From Deltaproteobacteria bacterium (lineage in GTDB: Bacteria > JADJOY01), in assembly GCA_016713535.1 (NCBI GenBank), contig JADJOY010000023.1, positions 186,001 to 250,000 on the forward strand: DNA of 64,000 bases, read 5' to 3'. Positions 43,210 to 53,735 of this stretch are shown in pieces. The notes beneath the pieces are model-generated. The model was not told the origin of the DNA and ran no database searches. It saw only the letters and a program-made list of their open reading frames with translations. Each line of letters starts with the position of its first letter. Positions within the stretch are counted from its first letter, which is position 1. The position numbers and the translations under genes were made by a program.

Positions 43210-44853
43210 TCACGGCGCGAGCGGCAGGATCAGGCGCGACAGGTGCTTGGAGTCGTGGAAGACCGTGTTGTTGGCGAGCTTGTAGGGCGCGTCGGGATCG
43301 TAGAGCACGCCGCCGTCGTTGCGGTTCGCGTAGAACCGCGGGTAGTTCGACGACGTGACCACCACGCGCACGCGGTGCCCGGCGCGGAAGGTGATCGCGA
43401 TGGACGGCAGGTCGATCGCGAACGAGTAGACGGTGCCCGGCGCGAGCAGCGCCTCGTCCTCGGGCGCGGTGCCGCTCGCGAAGCGTCCCTTGCGCGCGCC
43501 GTCGGTGACCAGCATCGAGGTGCCGTCCGGGTGGACGTCGGTGAGGCGCACCACGAGGTCGGTGTCGGTGCGGTTGCTCGCGCCGAAGATCACCGCGCGC
43601 GACGTGCCCGCCACCCGCAGGTCCGCCGCGAGCGGCGCGGACGTGAACACCAGCGCGTCGTTGCGCGCCTCCACGGCGGCCTGGTCCTGGGGGCCGGCGG
43701 CGACCGTCCCCGAGAAGTTGGCGCCGCCGATCGTCGGCGACGGGTCGTTGGGATCGTAGCGAAGCGGCGATGACGACGACGCAGCGGTCGGCGCGGCCGG
43801 GGTGAGCACGCCGCCCGCGCCCAGATGGAAGGTGGCGGCGGCTCCGCCCGCGGGGGGGAACTCGTCGCCGTCGCGCCACTCGCCGAGGCCGGTGTCGAAC
43901 CAGCGCGCGCGCCCACCACTCGGCCCGCCTTCGATCCCACGCAGGTGTTTGTCGAAGAACGCGAGCGACGCCTCCGCGGCCACGCCCGCCGCGTTGGGGA
44001 AGGTGAGCGCGCCCACGGACTCCTCGTCGACGTGGTCGTGCTCCCACGGACCGATGAGCAGACGGTGCTCGGCGCGCGCGTGGCCGAGCCCACGCGTGAC
44101 GAGGTCCCGGTAGGAGGCGAGCAGGTCCTCGGTGCGGTGGTCGTACCAGCCGCCCACCACCAGCATCGGCACCCCCAGCTCGTCGCCGTACTGGGTCTGG
44201 GCTTCGACCTGGCCCCACAACGAGTCCTCGGCGGGATGGGCGAGCACCACCTGCGCGCCGATGCCGGGCGTGTCCGCGAGGGAGAGGGACGCCACGTATT
44301 CGAGCCGCATCGCCCCGCCCGGATAGTAGTTGGCGTAGCTGGTGGCGAAGCTCGCCACCAGCGGCACGCCGGCGTCGAGGTGCGGCGGGTGCTCACGCGC
44401 GGTCTGGAACTGGACCACGCCAAGCGCGGACGGTCCCCACATGCCGACGTGCGAGTCGCTCCACGTCTGGCGCGCGATCCACTCGACGCAGTCGTAGCCG
44501 TCCTCGCCGGGCGCGGCGTCCGGGTTCGCGGCGCCGACCGACCCGAACAGGCCACGCGCGTCGACGATCACCCACGCGTAGCTCTCGGCGGCGAACGGCA
44601 GGCGCAGCCGGTACGGGTCCTTGTCGTAGGGCGTGACGAGGAGGATCGTCGGCCACGGCCCGACGCCGAGCGGCAGATAGAGATCGGCGGCGAGCGACTT
44701 GCCGTCACGCATCGGGATGGAGATCGGCTGCGCCTCCAGCCTGCACGCGGTGCTCGTGAGCGCGGCGAGCGCGAGCGCGAGCAACGCAGCTCGCGTCGCG
44801 AGCGCACGCAACCTCCCCCACCACGCGGCCCTGCGCCGCGAGCTTCGCTGCAC
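43210..44853 (-). CDS. CocE/NonD family exported hydrolase
   Basis: 547 aa from GTG 44853, with GGGGGAAG upstream. The N-terminal segment ALLALALAALTSTAC looks like a lipoprotein or Sec signal. An alpha/beta-hydrolase core has SIPMRDGKSLAADLYLP, VIVDARGLFGSVG, and nucleophile elbow WGPSALG (serine in G-x-S-x-x-G form). Next come a WYDH/ED acidic site and IGPWEHDH with the catalytic His. A C-terminal jelly-roll domain (VTSSNYPRFYANRNDGG) is typical of CocE and X-Pro dipeptidyl-peptidases. It would hydrolyse an ester or amide outside the cytoplasm; the substrate is unknown. Confidence 0.88.
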   Translation of the reverse strand: MQRSSRRRAAWWGRLRALATRAALLALALAALTSTACRLEAQPISIPMRDGKSLAADLYLPLGVGPWPTILLVTPYDKDPYRLRLPFAAESYAWVIVDARGLFGSVGAANPDAAPGEDGYDCVEWIARQTWSDSHVGMWGPSALGVVQFQTAREHPPHLDAGVPLVASFATSYANYYPGGAMRLEYVASLSLADTPGIGAQVVLAHPAEDSLWGQVEAQTQYGDELGVPMLVVGGWYDHRTEDLLASYRDLVTRGLGHARAEHRLLIGPWEHDHVDEESVGALTFPNAAGVAAEASLAFFDKHLRGIEGGPSGGRARWFDTGLGEWRDGDEFPPAGGAAATFHLGAGGVLTPAAPTAASSSSPLRYDPNDPSPTIGGANFSGTVAAGPQDQAAVEARNDALVFTSAPLAADLRVAGTSRAVIFGASNRTDTDLVVRLTDVHPDGTSMLVTDGARKGRFASGTAPEDEALLAPGTVYSFAIDLPSIAITFRAGHRVRVVVTSSNYPRFYANRNDGGVLYDPDAPYKLANNTVFHDSKHLSRLILPLAP

Positions 44854-45083
44854 GAAGTCTTCCCCCTGTCGGGGAAAGGATTACCGCGAGCGCGGCGTGC
44901 CAGGGAAGGTCCGTGACGCCGTGAGAGCCAAATGGGCCACCACGATTTGGATCGCCCTTGCGCCGAACGGGCTGGAGGGCGGCGCTTCGTCGCCGCCGAA
45001 GCCGATGGGACGCCGAGACCGGTCGCTACGAACGTGACGTTGCCTATAGCTGCCGCCCCGGCCAGCCGCCTCTTGGGCCCGGC

Positions 45084-46676
45084 TCAGCGCACCCAGCCGT
45101 CCTCGTGGTGGGGGCGCAGCCGTCGCGGCAGGTGGCGCGCTTCCTCGCTGGTCGGGATCGGATGGAGGATCCAGCGCGCGCGGTAGCGCCGCTCGGCCAC
45201 GAAGTACACCGCCAGGAGCGCCGCGATCGCGCCCAGATCGAAGTCGCTGGTGTTGCGCGCGACCTTGCCGCAGCCCGCACCGTCGCAAACGTCGCCGGCA
45301 CCGTTTCCGTCGCTGTCGGTCTGCGGCGCGTTCGCGACCGACGGGCAGTTGTCGCAGGCGTCGGGAACGCCGTCGCCATCGGAGTCGTCACCGTCGCAGG
45401 TGGTCTCGATCTCGTAGGCGCCGCGATCGCAGCGGGCGCTACCGTCACCGTCGCCGTCCTGGGGGCGCGCGGCGCCGAGCTGGTCGGCGCCGCCGCAGCC
45501 GTCCGGGTCGCCGCTGTCGGTCGCCGGGCTCGCGCGCTCGATGGTCAGCGCGTGGGTGCTGCCGTCGTCGTTCTCGAGGCGGCTCACCTTGGCGTCGACG
45601 TTCACGAGGTCGCTCGAGGCGCGCAGCCCGCACCCACCATTCGCGTCGAGGTTGTAGCCCGCGCTGGTCACGGGGCCGAAACAGGTGCCGGTGAGGATCG
45701 AGCCCGTCACCTCGGCGACGCCGTTGCCGTCCACGGCGACGTCGAGGTTGGCGTCGAAGGCGAACGTCGAGCTCGCGATCTCCACGCGCCCGCCCTGCAC
45801 CACCATCACCGAGCCGCCGTAGGGCGCGCACAGCCCCTCGAGGCACGCGTACCAGTCGTTCTGCGCGAAGGCGCTGCTGGTGACCGACGCGTCGCCTCTC
45901 ACGTAGAGCGCCCAGTTGCCGTTCTCGCTCAGCACGCTGCGGTCGATGGTCGCGTGGCCGCCAGCGGCGACGTAGATCCCGCCGCCACCGCCCGGCACCT
46001 CCCAGCCGCCCCACCAGCCGTAGGCGTTGTTGGAGCGGATCGCGCTCGACTCGACCGCGAGCGTGCCGCTGCCCACGTAGATCGCGCCGCCGTAGGTCAC
46101 GCCCGGGTCGAGGGTGCCGAAGTTGTAGGCGAGCAGCGCGTCCGAGACCGTGACGTGGCCGCTCTCGACGAGGATGCCGCCACCCCACGGCTTGGCCGCG
46201 TCGCGCGCGGTGCCACCCATGATCGCGAGCGACTCGAAGCGCACGGTGCGGTTGCCGACCACCTGGAACACGCGATCGAGACCGCCGGCGTCGATCGTGG
46301 TCTCCTCGCGGCCCGCGCCGCGGATGGTGACGTCGCCGGTGAGGTCGAGGTCGCCGGTGGCGGCGGCGTCCTCACCGCGACCGGCGATCGCGAGCTTGTA
46401 GGTGCCGGCACCGAGCACGATCTCGTCGGCGCCCGAGCCCGCCACGCAGCCGTCGACCGCGCGGTCGGTGTTGGCGGCGCTCACCGCCTCGCGCAGCGAG
46501 CACGAGCCGTTGGCGCCCGAGGCGGAGTCGTCGAGGAACGTGCTCACCGACAGCGTCGCGGCCAGCGCGCCGGGGACGAAGACGCCGAGCAGCACCAGCA
46601 GCGCGAGCGCGAGGGCGGCGAGGCCGACCACGGCCACGCGACCCGACGGTCCCCGTCGACGGCTCGGGCAGGTCAC
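45084..46676 (-). CDS. CSLREA-type beta-helix surface protein
   Basis: 530 aa from GTG 46676 (GGAGAG lies ten bases before; no ATG in frame nearby). After a signal-like helix comes STFLDDSASGANGSCSLREA, the CSLREA domain. A right-handed parallel beta-helix follows with glycine-rich turns, such as GGGILVESGHVTVSDALLAY and GGGGGIYVAAGGHATIDRS. It ends with choice-of-anchor SPATDSGDPDGCGGADQLGA, a thrombospondin type 3 repeat (DSDGDGVPDACDNCPSVANA) and a C-terminal hydrophobic helix with an Arg tail. It is probably exported and anchored. Ligand unknown. Confidence 0.75.
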   Translation of the reverse strand: MTCPSRRRGPSGRVAVVGLAALALALLVLLGVFVPGALAATLSVSTFLDDSASGANGSCSLREAVSAANTDRAVDGCVAGSGADEIVLGAGTYKLAIAGRGEDAAATGDLDLTGDVTIRGAGREETTIDAGGLDRVFQVVGNRTVRFESLAIMGGTARDAAKPWGGGILVESGHVTVSDALLAYNFGTLDPGVTYGGAIYVGSGTLAVESSAIRSNNAYGWWGGWEVPGGGGGIYVAAGGHATIDRSVLSENGNWALYVRGDASVTSSAFAQNDWYACLEGLCAPYGGSVMVVQGGRVEIASSTFAFDANLDVAVDGNGVAEVTGSILTGTCFGPVTSAGYNLDANGGCGLRASSDLVNVDAKVSRLENDDGSTHALTIERASPATDSGDPDGCGGADQLGAARPQDGDGDGSARCDRGAYEIETTCDGDDSDGDGVPDACDNCPSVANAPQTDSDGNGAGDVCDGAGCGKVARNTSDFDLGAIAALLAVYFVAERRYRARWILHPIPTSEEARHLPRRLRPHHEDGWVR

Positions 46677-47066
46677 CGCGTCATCTCTCCAAATGTCGGG
46701 AATCCAGGGACATTTCGCGCGTTCATCGCTCGGCGGTTTTGCACGTATGGTGCCCACCGCGAGGACCGCCGCGGCGTCGGGGCGAGCCCACGTGAACGAC
46801 CGCCGGGGCACATCGCCTCGCCACCGGGCCGCCCCGCAAGCGCGCTCCACGCCTCGCAAAAGTACCCGCCCCCCGCACGAACGGGCGAAACGCCCCGGGG
46901 CCAGCGGCGCTCGCCGCGCGAGAGCGGCGCTCGTCCGCGTCAGCGCGCTGACGCTCGGATGCGACCCTCCGCCGCCCACCCTCCCGTCCGACCGCCCCAC
47001 GACCGTGCGATCGAGCCACTCCGCGACACTGCTACACTCGCGCCCGGGGGGACGAGGGATGCCCGG
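46677..47066. other. 390-bp divergent intergenic region
   Basis: Lies between the divergent CSLREA and kinase genes. It must hold both promoters. A slightly AT-richer part is at about 46685-46750, but I see no convincing promoter, operator or repeat. Confidence 0.5.
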
Positions 47067-49241
<2,175 letters not shown>

Positions 49242-49254
49242 GGCGCCGCGCCCC

Positions 49255-49760
49255 GTCCCCTGCGCCCCGTCGGGCGCCGGCGATCGAGGGGCGCGTCCAG
49301 GGATCCACGCGAGCGGCGACGCGCGCGTCCGTGCCTATCGCCGGGCACGCGACGCGTGCCCTCCTGACCGGGACCGATCCGCGGGAGCGCGCCCGCCCCG
49401 TCGGGCGCCGGCGATCGAGGGCGCGTCCCGGGATCCACGCGAGCGGCGACCGCCCGCCCGCACGCGACGCGTGCCCCCCGACCGGACCGCGGAGCGCCCC
49501 GGCGCATCAGGGTGCGTCCGGATCCACCAGCGGCGCACGCGGGTCCGTGCGTATCGCCGGGCACGCGACGCGTGCCCCTCCTGACCGGGACCGATCCGCG
49601 GGAGCGCGCCCGCCCCGCCGGGCGCCGGCGATCGAGGGGTGCGTCCCGGGATCCACGCGAGCGGCGACGCGCGCGTCCGTGCGTATCGCCGGGCACGCGA
49701 CGCGTGCCCCTCCTGACCGGGACCGAGCCGCGGGAGCGCGCCCGCCCCGTCGGGCGCCGC
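49255..49760. repeat. Tandem array of about four ~130-bp palindromic repeat units
   Basis: Fills the gap between the kinase and the convergent CHAD gene. Units carry GTCGGGCGCCGGCGATCGAGG, GGGATCCACGCGAGCGGCGA and the 19-bp palindrome GGGCACGCGACGCGTGCCC (exact at 49343, 49559 and 49691; a damaged copy lies near 49455). They are clearly related to the array at 3771, but with a different spacer consensus, so each locus appears homogenised on its own. Confidence 0.88.
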
Positions 49761-49762
49761 GT

Positions 49763-50764
49763 TCAGTGGGCTTCGACGGGGAACGGTCCGGCCGGCAACG
49801 AGCGGAGCTGCTCGAGCACGTCGTCGAGGTGCCCGGTCGCGCGCTTCGCGGTGAAGCGCTTCCACGCCTTGGCGAAGCGACCGCGCGCCTCGGTGGCGCG
49901 GCTGTGCTCGCCGGCGAGCAAGCTCGCCACCGCCGCGGCCCGAGCGCTCGCCTCTTCGGCGGGCGCGGCCTCGATGAACCGGCGCAGCACGTCCGCGGCC
50001 ACGCACGCGTCCTGGTGCTCGCCGAGGAGCTCCTGGAGCTCGGCGAGGTCGCCGACGAGCCGCTTGCCGTCCCGGCCGGTCAGGTCGCTCACGAACTCGA
50101 GGACGTAGCGCAGCCGCTTGGCGCGGATCCTGAGCTCGTGGAGATCGCGTGCCCGCGGCGGCGCGCCGATCCGGCGTCCCTGCTTGAGCACGCGCCTGTG
50201 CGCCTTCTCGATCGCATCCGCGCCGCGCCGCGACACCGCGGTGGTGCGAGCGCGCACCAGCAGCCGCTCGTCGCCCGCGGCGACCCGCCGCAGGCGCGCC
50301 ACCAGCCGCGGGTAGCGCTCACCGTCGAGGTCCTCGAGCATCGCCGAACGCGCGGCCTCACGCTGCCCTCCCAGCCACCCGCGCAGCGCCGCGAGCACCG
50401 CCGCATGGCGCTCGTCCTGGGCATCGGGATCGTCGCTGGCGTGGGTCGCGGCGTGCTCGGCGTGTGGCTCGTCGGCGCCGAAGCGCTCGAGCTGCACGTC
50501 GAGGTCACGCACCGGCGCCAGCGCCCGACCCAGCCAGCGCAGCTCGTCCTCGAGGACACCGCGGGTGCGCGCGGGCAACGCGCCCTCGAAGAACCGCATC
50601 GCCGCGCGCAACCGCCGGATCGCCACCCGCATCTGATGGAGCGGCTCGGACTCGTGGCCCGCGCGCGTCGCGGGCTCGTGGTGCACGAGCCGCGCGAGCT
50701 GCTCGCCGACGACCTTGGTCAGCGCCGTGGCCAGCGAGTCGCGAGCGTCGAGGATGGCCCGCAC
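49763..50764 (-). CDS. CHAD domain protein
   Basis: 333 aa from GTG 50764, three bases after the upstream stop. All-helical CHAD domain with conserved His and basic residues: EPLHQMRVAIRRLRAAMRFF, LGRALAPVRDLDVQLERF, RARDLHELRIRAKRLRYVLE and LQELLGEHQDACVAADVLRR. CHAD domains bind polyphosphate on their positively charged surface and often accompany polyphosphate enzymes. Pairing with the Ppx/GppA gene just upstream in the same operon supports that. It could target or regulate polyphosphate turnover. Confidence 0.9.
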   Translation of the reverse strand: MRAILDARDSLATALTKVVGEQLARLVHHEPATRAGHESEPLHQMRVAIRRLRAAMRFFEGALPARTRGVLEDELRWLGRALAPVRDLDVQLERFGADEPHAEHAATHASDDPDAQDERHAAVLAALRGWLGGQREAARSAMLEDLDGERYPRLVARLRRVAAGDERLLVRARTTAVSRRGADAIEKAHRRVLKQGRRIGAPPRARDLHELRIRAKRLRYVLEFVSDLTGRDGKRLVGDLAELQELLGEHQDACVAADVLRRFIEAAPAEEASARAAAVASLLAGEHSRATEARGRFAKAWKRFTAKRATGHLDDVLEQLRSLPAGPFPVEAH

Positions 50765-50767
50765 GGC

Positions 50768-52516
50768 TCAGCCCACCAGGCGGAACTCGACGACCTCGCC
50801 GAGCAGCTCCTCGAGGAGCGCGGTGCGCTCGCGCGCCTCCGCGACCTCGAGAGCCGCGTCGTCACCCGCGGTCGTGAGCTTGAGCTCCACACGCCGGTCG
50901 CGACGCGCCACGGCGACGTTCCGGATCACCCCGTAGTGGCTGCGGTCGAGCCCGTCGGCGACGCGCAGCAGCGCGGCCAGCGCGCGCACGATCTGGCGCT
51001 CGCGCTTCGAGAGCAGCCCGTAGCTGCCGTCGGACGGCTTGGGGACGCTCTTGCGGTGATAGCGCGCGACCTGCGCGATGATCTCGATCTCGTCGCGGCG
51101 GAAGCCGAGCAGCTCGCCGTTGGTGATCAGGTAGTACGAGTGGCGGTGGTGGTTCTTGTGGCTGATGTGGTGGCCGACGTCGTGGAGCAGCGCCGCGAAC
51201 TCGAGCCAGTCGCGGGCGGCGCCGCCGAGCGCGAGTGAGTCGCGGAGCTGGTCGAAGAGCTGGAGCGCCAGCGTCGCCACCTGCTGTCCGTGGCGGTTGG
51301 GCTCGCCGAGGTGGCGGATCAGGCGCGCGACGCTGCGGTGGCGCGGGTCGGGGTAGCGCTGCTGCTCCTCGATGCCGCGGCGGTGACGCGCGACGTGATC
51401 GAGGAGCACGCCCTCGCGCAGGGCGTAGGTGCAGGCCACCATCTCGCGCGCGCCGAGCGCCGTGAGCACGTGGTCGGCCAGCACCGCGCCCGCGAGCACC
51501 AGGTCGACGCGCTTGGCGTCGATGCCCTTGATCTGGAGTCGCTGCGCGCGATCGCTCTTCTCGAGCCGGCGTCGGATTCGCGCCATCGCCTCGGGTTTCA
51601 CCGTCAGCCCCTCGAGGTGCTCGGCAACGTCCTCCTTGTCCTTGGCGCGCGCCTTCTCCTTGTCCTTGGGCTTGCTCTTCTCCGGCGCGGCGTCCGCCAT
51701 CGCGATCAGGTTCACGAGCGTTCCGGACGTGCCGACGACCCGGCGGGCGCCACGGGCGCGAAAGCGCGCCAGCACCGGGCCCAGCTCGCTCGCGAAGTGG
51801 CGCTCGAGAGCGCCGATCGCCTTGGCGTCCGGCTTCTCCTTGACGAGGAAACGCTCGGAGACTCGCGCCAGACCGATCTTGAGGCTGACCAGCTCGACCG
51901 GCTCGCCGCCGTCGACGAGGATGAGCTCGACGCTGCCGCCGCCGGCGTCGACGATCACCGTCGGCTCGCCGCGCAGGTCGATGGCGTGCTTCACGCCGAG
52001 GAAGATGAGGCGCGCTTCCTCGCGACCCGGGATGACCTTGATCCGGAGACCGGTCTCGACCTCGACACGGCGCACGAACTCGCCGCCGTTCACGGCCTCG
52101 CGCACCGCGCTGGTGGCCACCGCGCGAATGCGCTGCACGCCCTGACGGTCGGCGAGGGTCTTGAACGCGGAGAGCGCACGCAGCCCCTTCGCCATCGCCT
52201 CGGGCGAGAGCGAGCCGTCGAGCAGCGTGCGCGAGCCGAGCCGCACCATCTCCTTGGCGCGATCGAGGATGCGGAAGCGTCCGTCCGGCTCGACCTGTGC
52301 GACCAGCATGTGGATCGAGTTCGAGCCGACGTCGATCGCCGCGACCCGCACCCCGCGGCGCGCGGCTGGCGGCGCCGCGGGTGGCGCGGGAGTGGCGGAT
52401 CGTGCCCCTTCCAGCGCGACCACCGCGGGCCGCGCGACGCGCGCACCCGTCGCCGACGGGCGGGGCGGGCGCGCGGCGGGCTTCGGCGAGTGGGAGGGAG
52501 CGAGCGAACGAGCCAC
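50768..52516 (-). CDS. ppx: Exopolyphosphatase/GppA phosphatase with C-terminal HD domain
   Basis: About 582 aa from GTG 52516; GTG 52351 would start right at VRVAAIDVGSNSIHMLVAQV and is equally possible, since the extra 55 residues are Ala/Pro-rich. The ASKHA core has AAIDVGSNS, VATSAVREAVNG, IPGREEARLIFLGV, VIVDAGGGSVELILVDGG and VVGTSGTL. It is followed by an HD-type domain with FAALLHDVGHHISHKNHHRH. A Lys-rich insert (SKPKDKEKARAKDKED) occurs between the lobes. It releases phosphate from polyphosphate or pppGpp. In an operon with the CHAD gene. Confidence 0.9.
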   Translation of the reverse strand: MARSLAPSHSPKPAARPPRPSATGARVARPAVVALEGARSATPAPPAAPPAARRGVRVAAIDVGSNSIHMLVAQVEPDGRFRILDRAKEMVRLGSRTLLDGSLSPEAMAKGLRALSAFKTLADRQGVQRIRAVATSAVREAVNGGEFVRRVEVETGLRIKVIPGREEARLIFLGVKHAIDLRGEPTVIVDAGGGSVELILVDGGEPVELVSLKIGLARVSERFLVKEKPDAKAIGALERHFASELGPVLARFRARGARRVVGTSGTLVNLIAMADAAPEKSKPKDKEKARAKDKEDVAEHLEGLTVKPEAMARIRRRLEKSDRAQRLQIKGIDAKRVDLVLAGAVLADHVLTALGAREMVACTYALREGVLLDHVARHRRGIEEQQRYPDPRHRSVARLIRHLGEPNRHGQQVATLALQLFDQLRDSLALGGAARDWLEFAALLHDVGHHISHKNHHRHSYYLITNGELLGFRRDEIEIIAQVARYHRKSVPKPSDGSYGLLSKRERQIVRALAALLRVADGLDRSHYGVIRNVAVARRDRRVELKLTTAGDDAALEVAEARERTALLEELLGEVVEFRLVG

Positions 52517-52836
52517 CGAGGGATCCGCGACCGGCGAGACGGGGCGCAGTCTAATCCTACCCCTGTGACCGCAGGATGACGATCCCGTCACGGGATGTTG
52601 CGGTCGGCGAGGATTCGAGGCGGCAGGCGGTCTGATCCCGAATGGGAGCACGGCGCAACGTTCGTTGATATTTTCCACGCTGGCATACTCGACAACGAGG
52701 CACCGCGCCGCGGCCGAGCGGCGCGCAGGCAGCGGCGCGCACATTGCAAGCACCGGCGATCCTTGGACATTCGCTCTTCGCCTTCCACCGGATCCGGATC
52801 GTGGCGTGAACCGATCGATCCCGAAAATGAACGCTC
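52517..52836. other. 320-bp divergent intergenic region
   Basis: Lies between ppx and a hypothetical gene. An AT-rich patch at 52655-52690 (TTGATATTTTCC) is the likeliest promoter area; for ppx, TTGTCG, 17 bases, then AATATC can be drawn. There is no repeat or clear operator. Confidence 0.35.
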
Positions 52837-53660
52837 ATGCACGCGTTTCCCTGGGAGAAGCTCGTCACCTCCGCGTCCCTGCTCACCGGTATCGGCTGCA
52901 CGCCCACCCTCGACTTCGCCGGCCAGTACATGGCGCTGCTCGACGACCAGGACATCGGGCTCGGGATCTTCGGCCAGTTGGGAGTGTTTCCGCCCGGCGA
53001 CTCGCAACCCACGCAGCGCGACACCTACGAGCCGATCACGCTCCCCAACAACCAGCTCACCGGGCTGATGCGTCACCCGGGTGGCGAGATCCCCGCCACC
53101 TTCCTCGCCACCCTCCTCGACACCGACGCCGATCTGTGCGCGGACCGGATCGACATGATCCTCACGTATCCGGACACGCACACCGTCGACCTCACCATGC
53201 ACGCCGACGACGCTTACGAGGACCATCGCTGCTGGCTCGGCCACTCGGGGCCGGCCCAGGCTGCTACACCGCCCTCTCGTCGCCGGCCTGCGCGGTCACG
53301 CCGCTGGGCGGCAACGACTTCCACGTCGAGGCCACGGTGGGCTTCCGGGACGACGACGGCGGGCTAAACCCCGGCGGTTCCGTGGAGTTCGCCCACCGCC
53401 AGGATCGGTACGCCGGTGACCGCAAGGGCACCACGGCGATCCCGGGCAGCTCGCCGGCGGTGGCCGGGTTCCCGAATGGGCTCACCCTCGCCGCCTCCGG
53501 CGTCGAGGACGGCTCGCTCGGCTTCTCGACCGACGTCACGGTGGACCCGGGAACCACCACGGCGGACGTGGTCTTCTATCCGGTCCGAGCCGCCGACGGA
53601 GACGTCGCGACCGAGGCGGGACTCCGCCTGCTCTCGTGTCCGCTCCCGCTCGGGTCGTGA
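52837..53660 (+). CDS. Hypothetical secreted protein, one-base frameshift
   Basis: Starts at ATG 52837, with a short hydrophobic segment LVTSASLLTGIGC that could be a lipoprotein signal. The first frame runs to about 53250 (DAYEDHRCWLGHSG). Restoring one G near 53249-53251 leads into CYTALSSPACAVTPLGGNDF, then HVEATVGFRDDDGGLNPGGS, a beta-rich tail ending at 53660. The gene is 824 nt, one short of a multiple of three. Several Cys may pair. No family was recognised. It lies 75 bp before a VCBS-repeat protein gene. Confidence 0.5.
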
Positions 53661-53735
53661 GGGCCGAACCCTGAATTGACCGTCCCCCGGCGCGCGCGCA
53701 CTATCGAGGGGAAACCTCGAGAGGACGGGACGGGA

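Noticed and set aside
44958-47066. Very long plus-strand open frame upstream of the kinase
   Set aside because: Arg/Val/His-rich reverse-complement shadow of the CSLREA beta-helix gene; only the part from 47067 has protein-like sequence.
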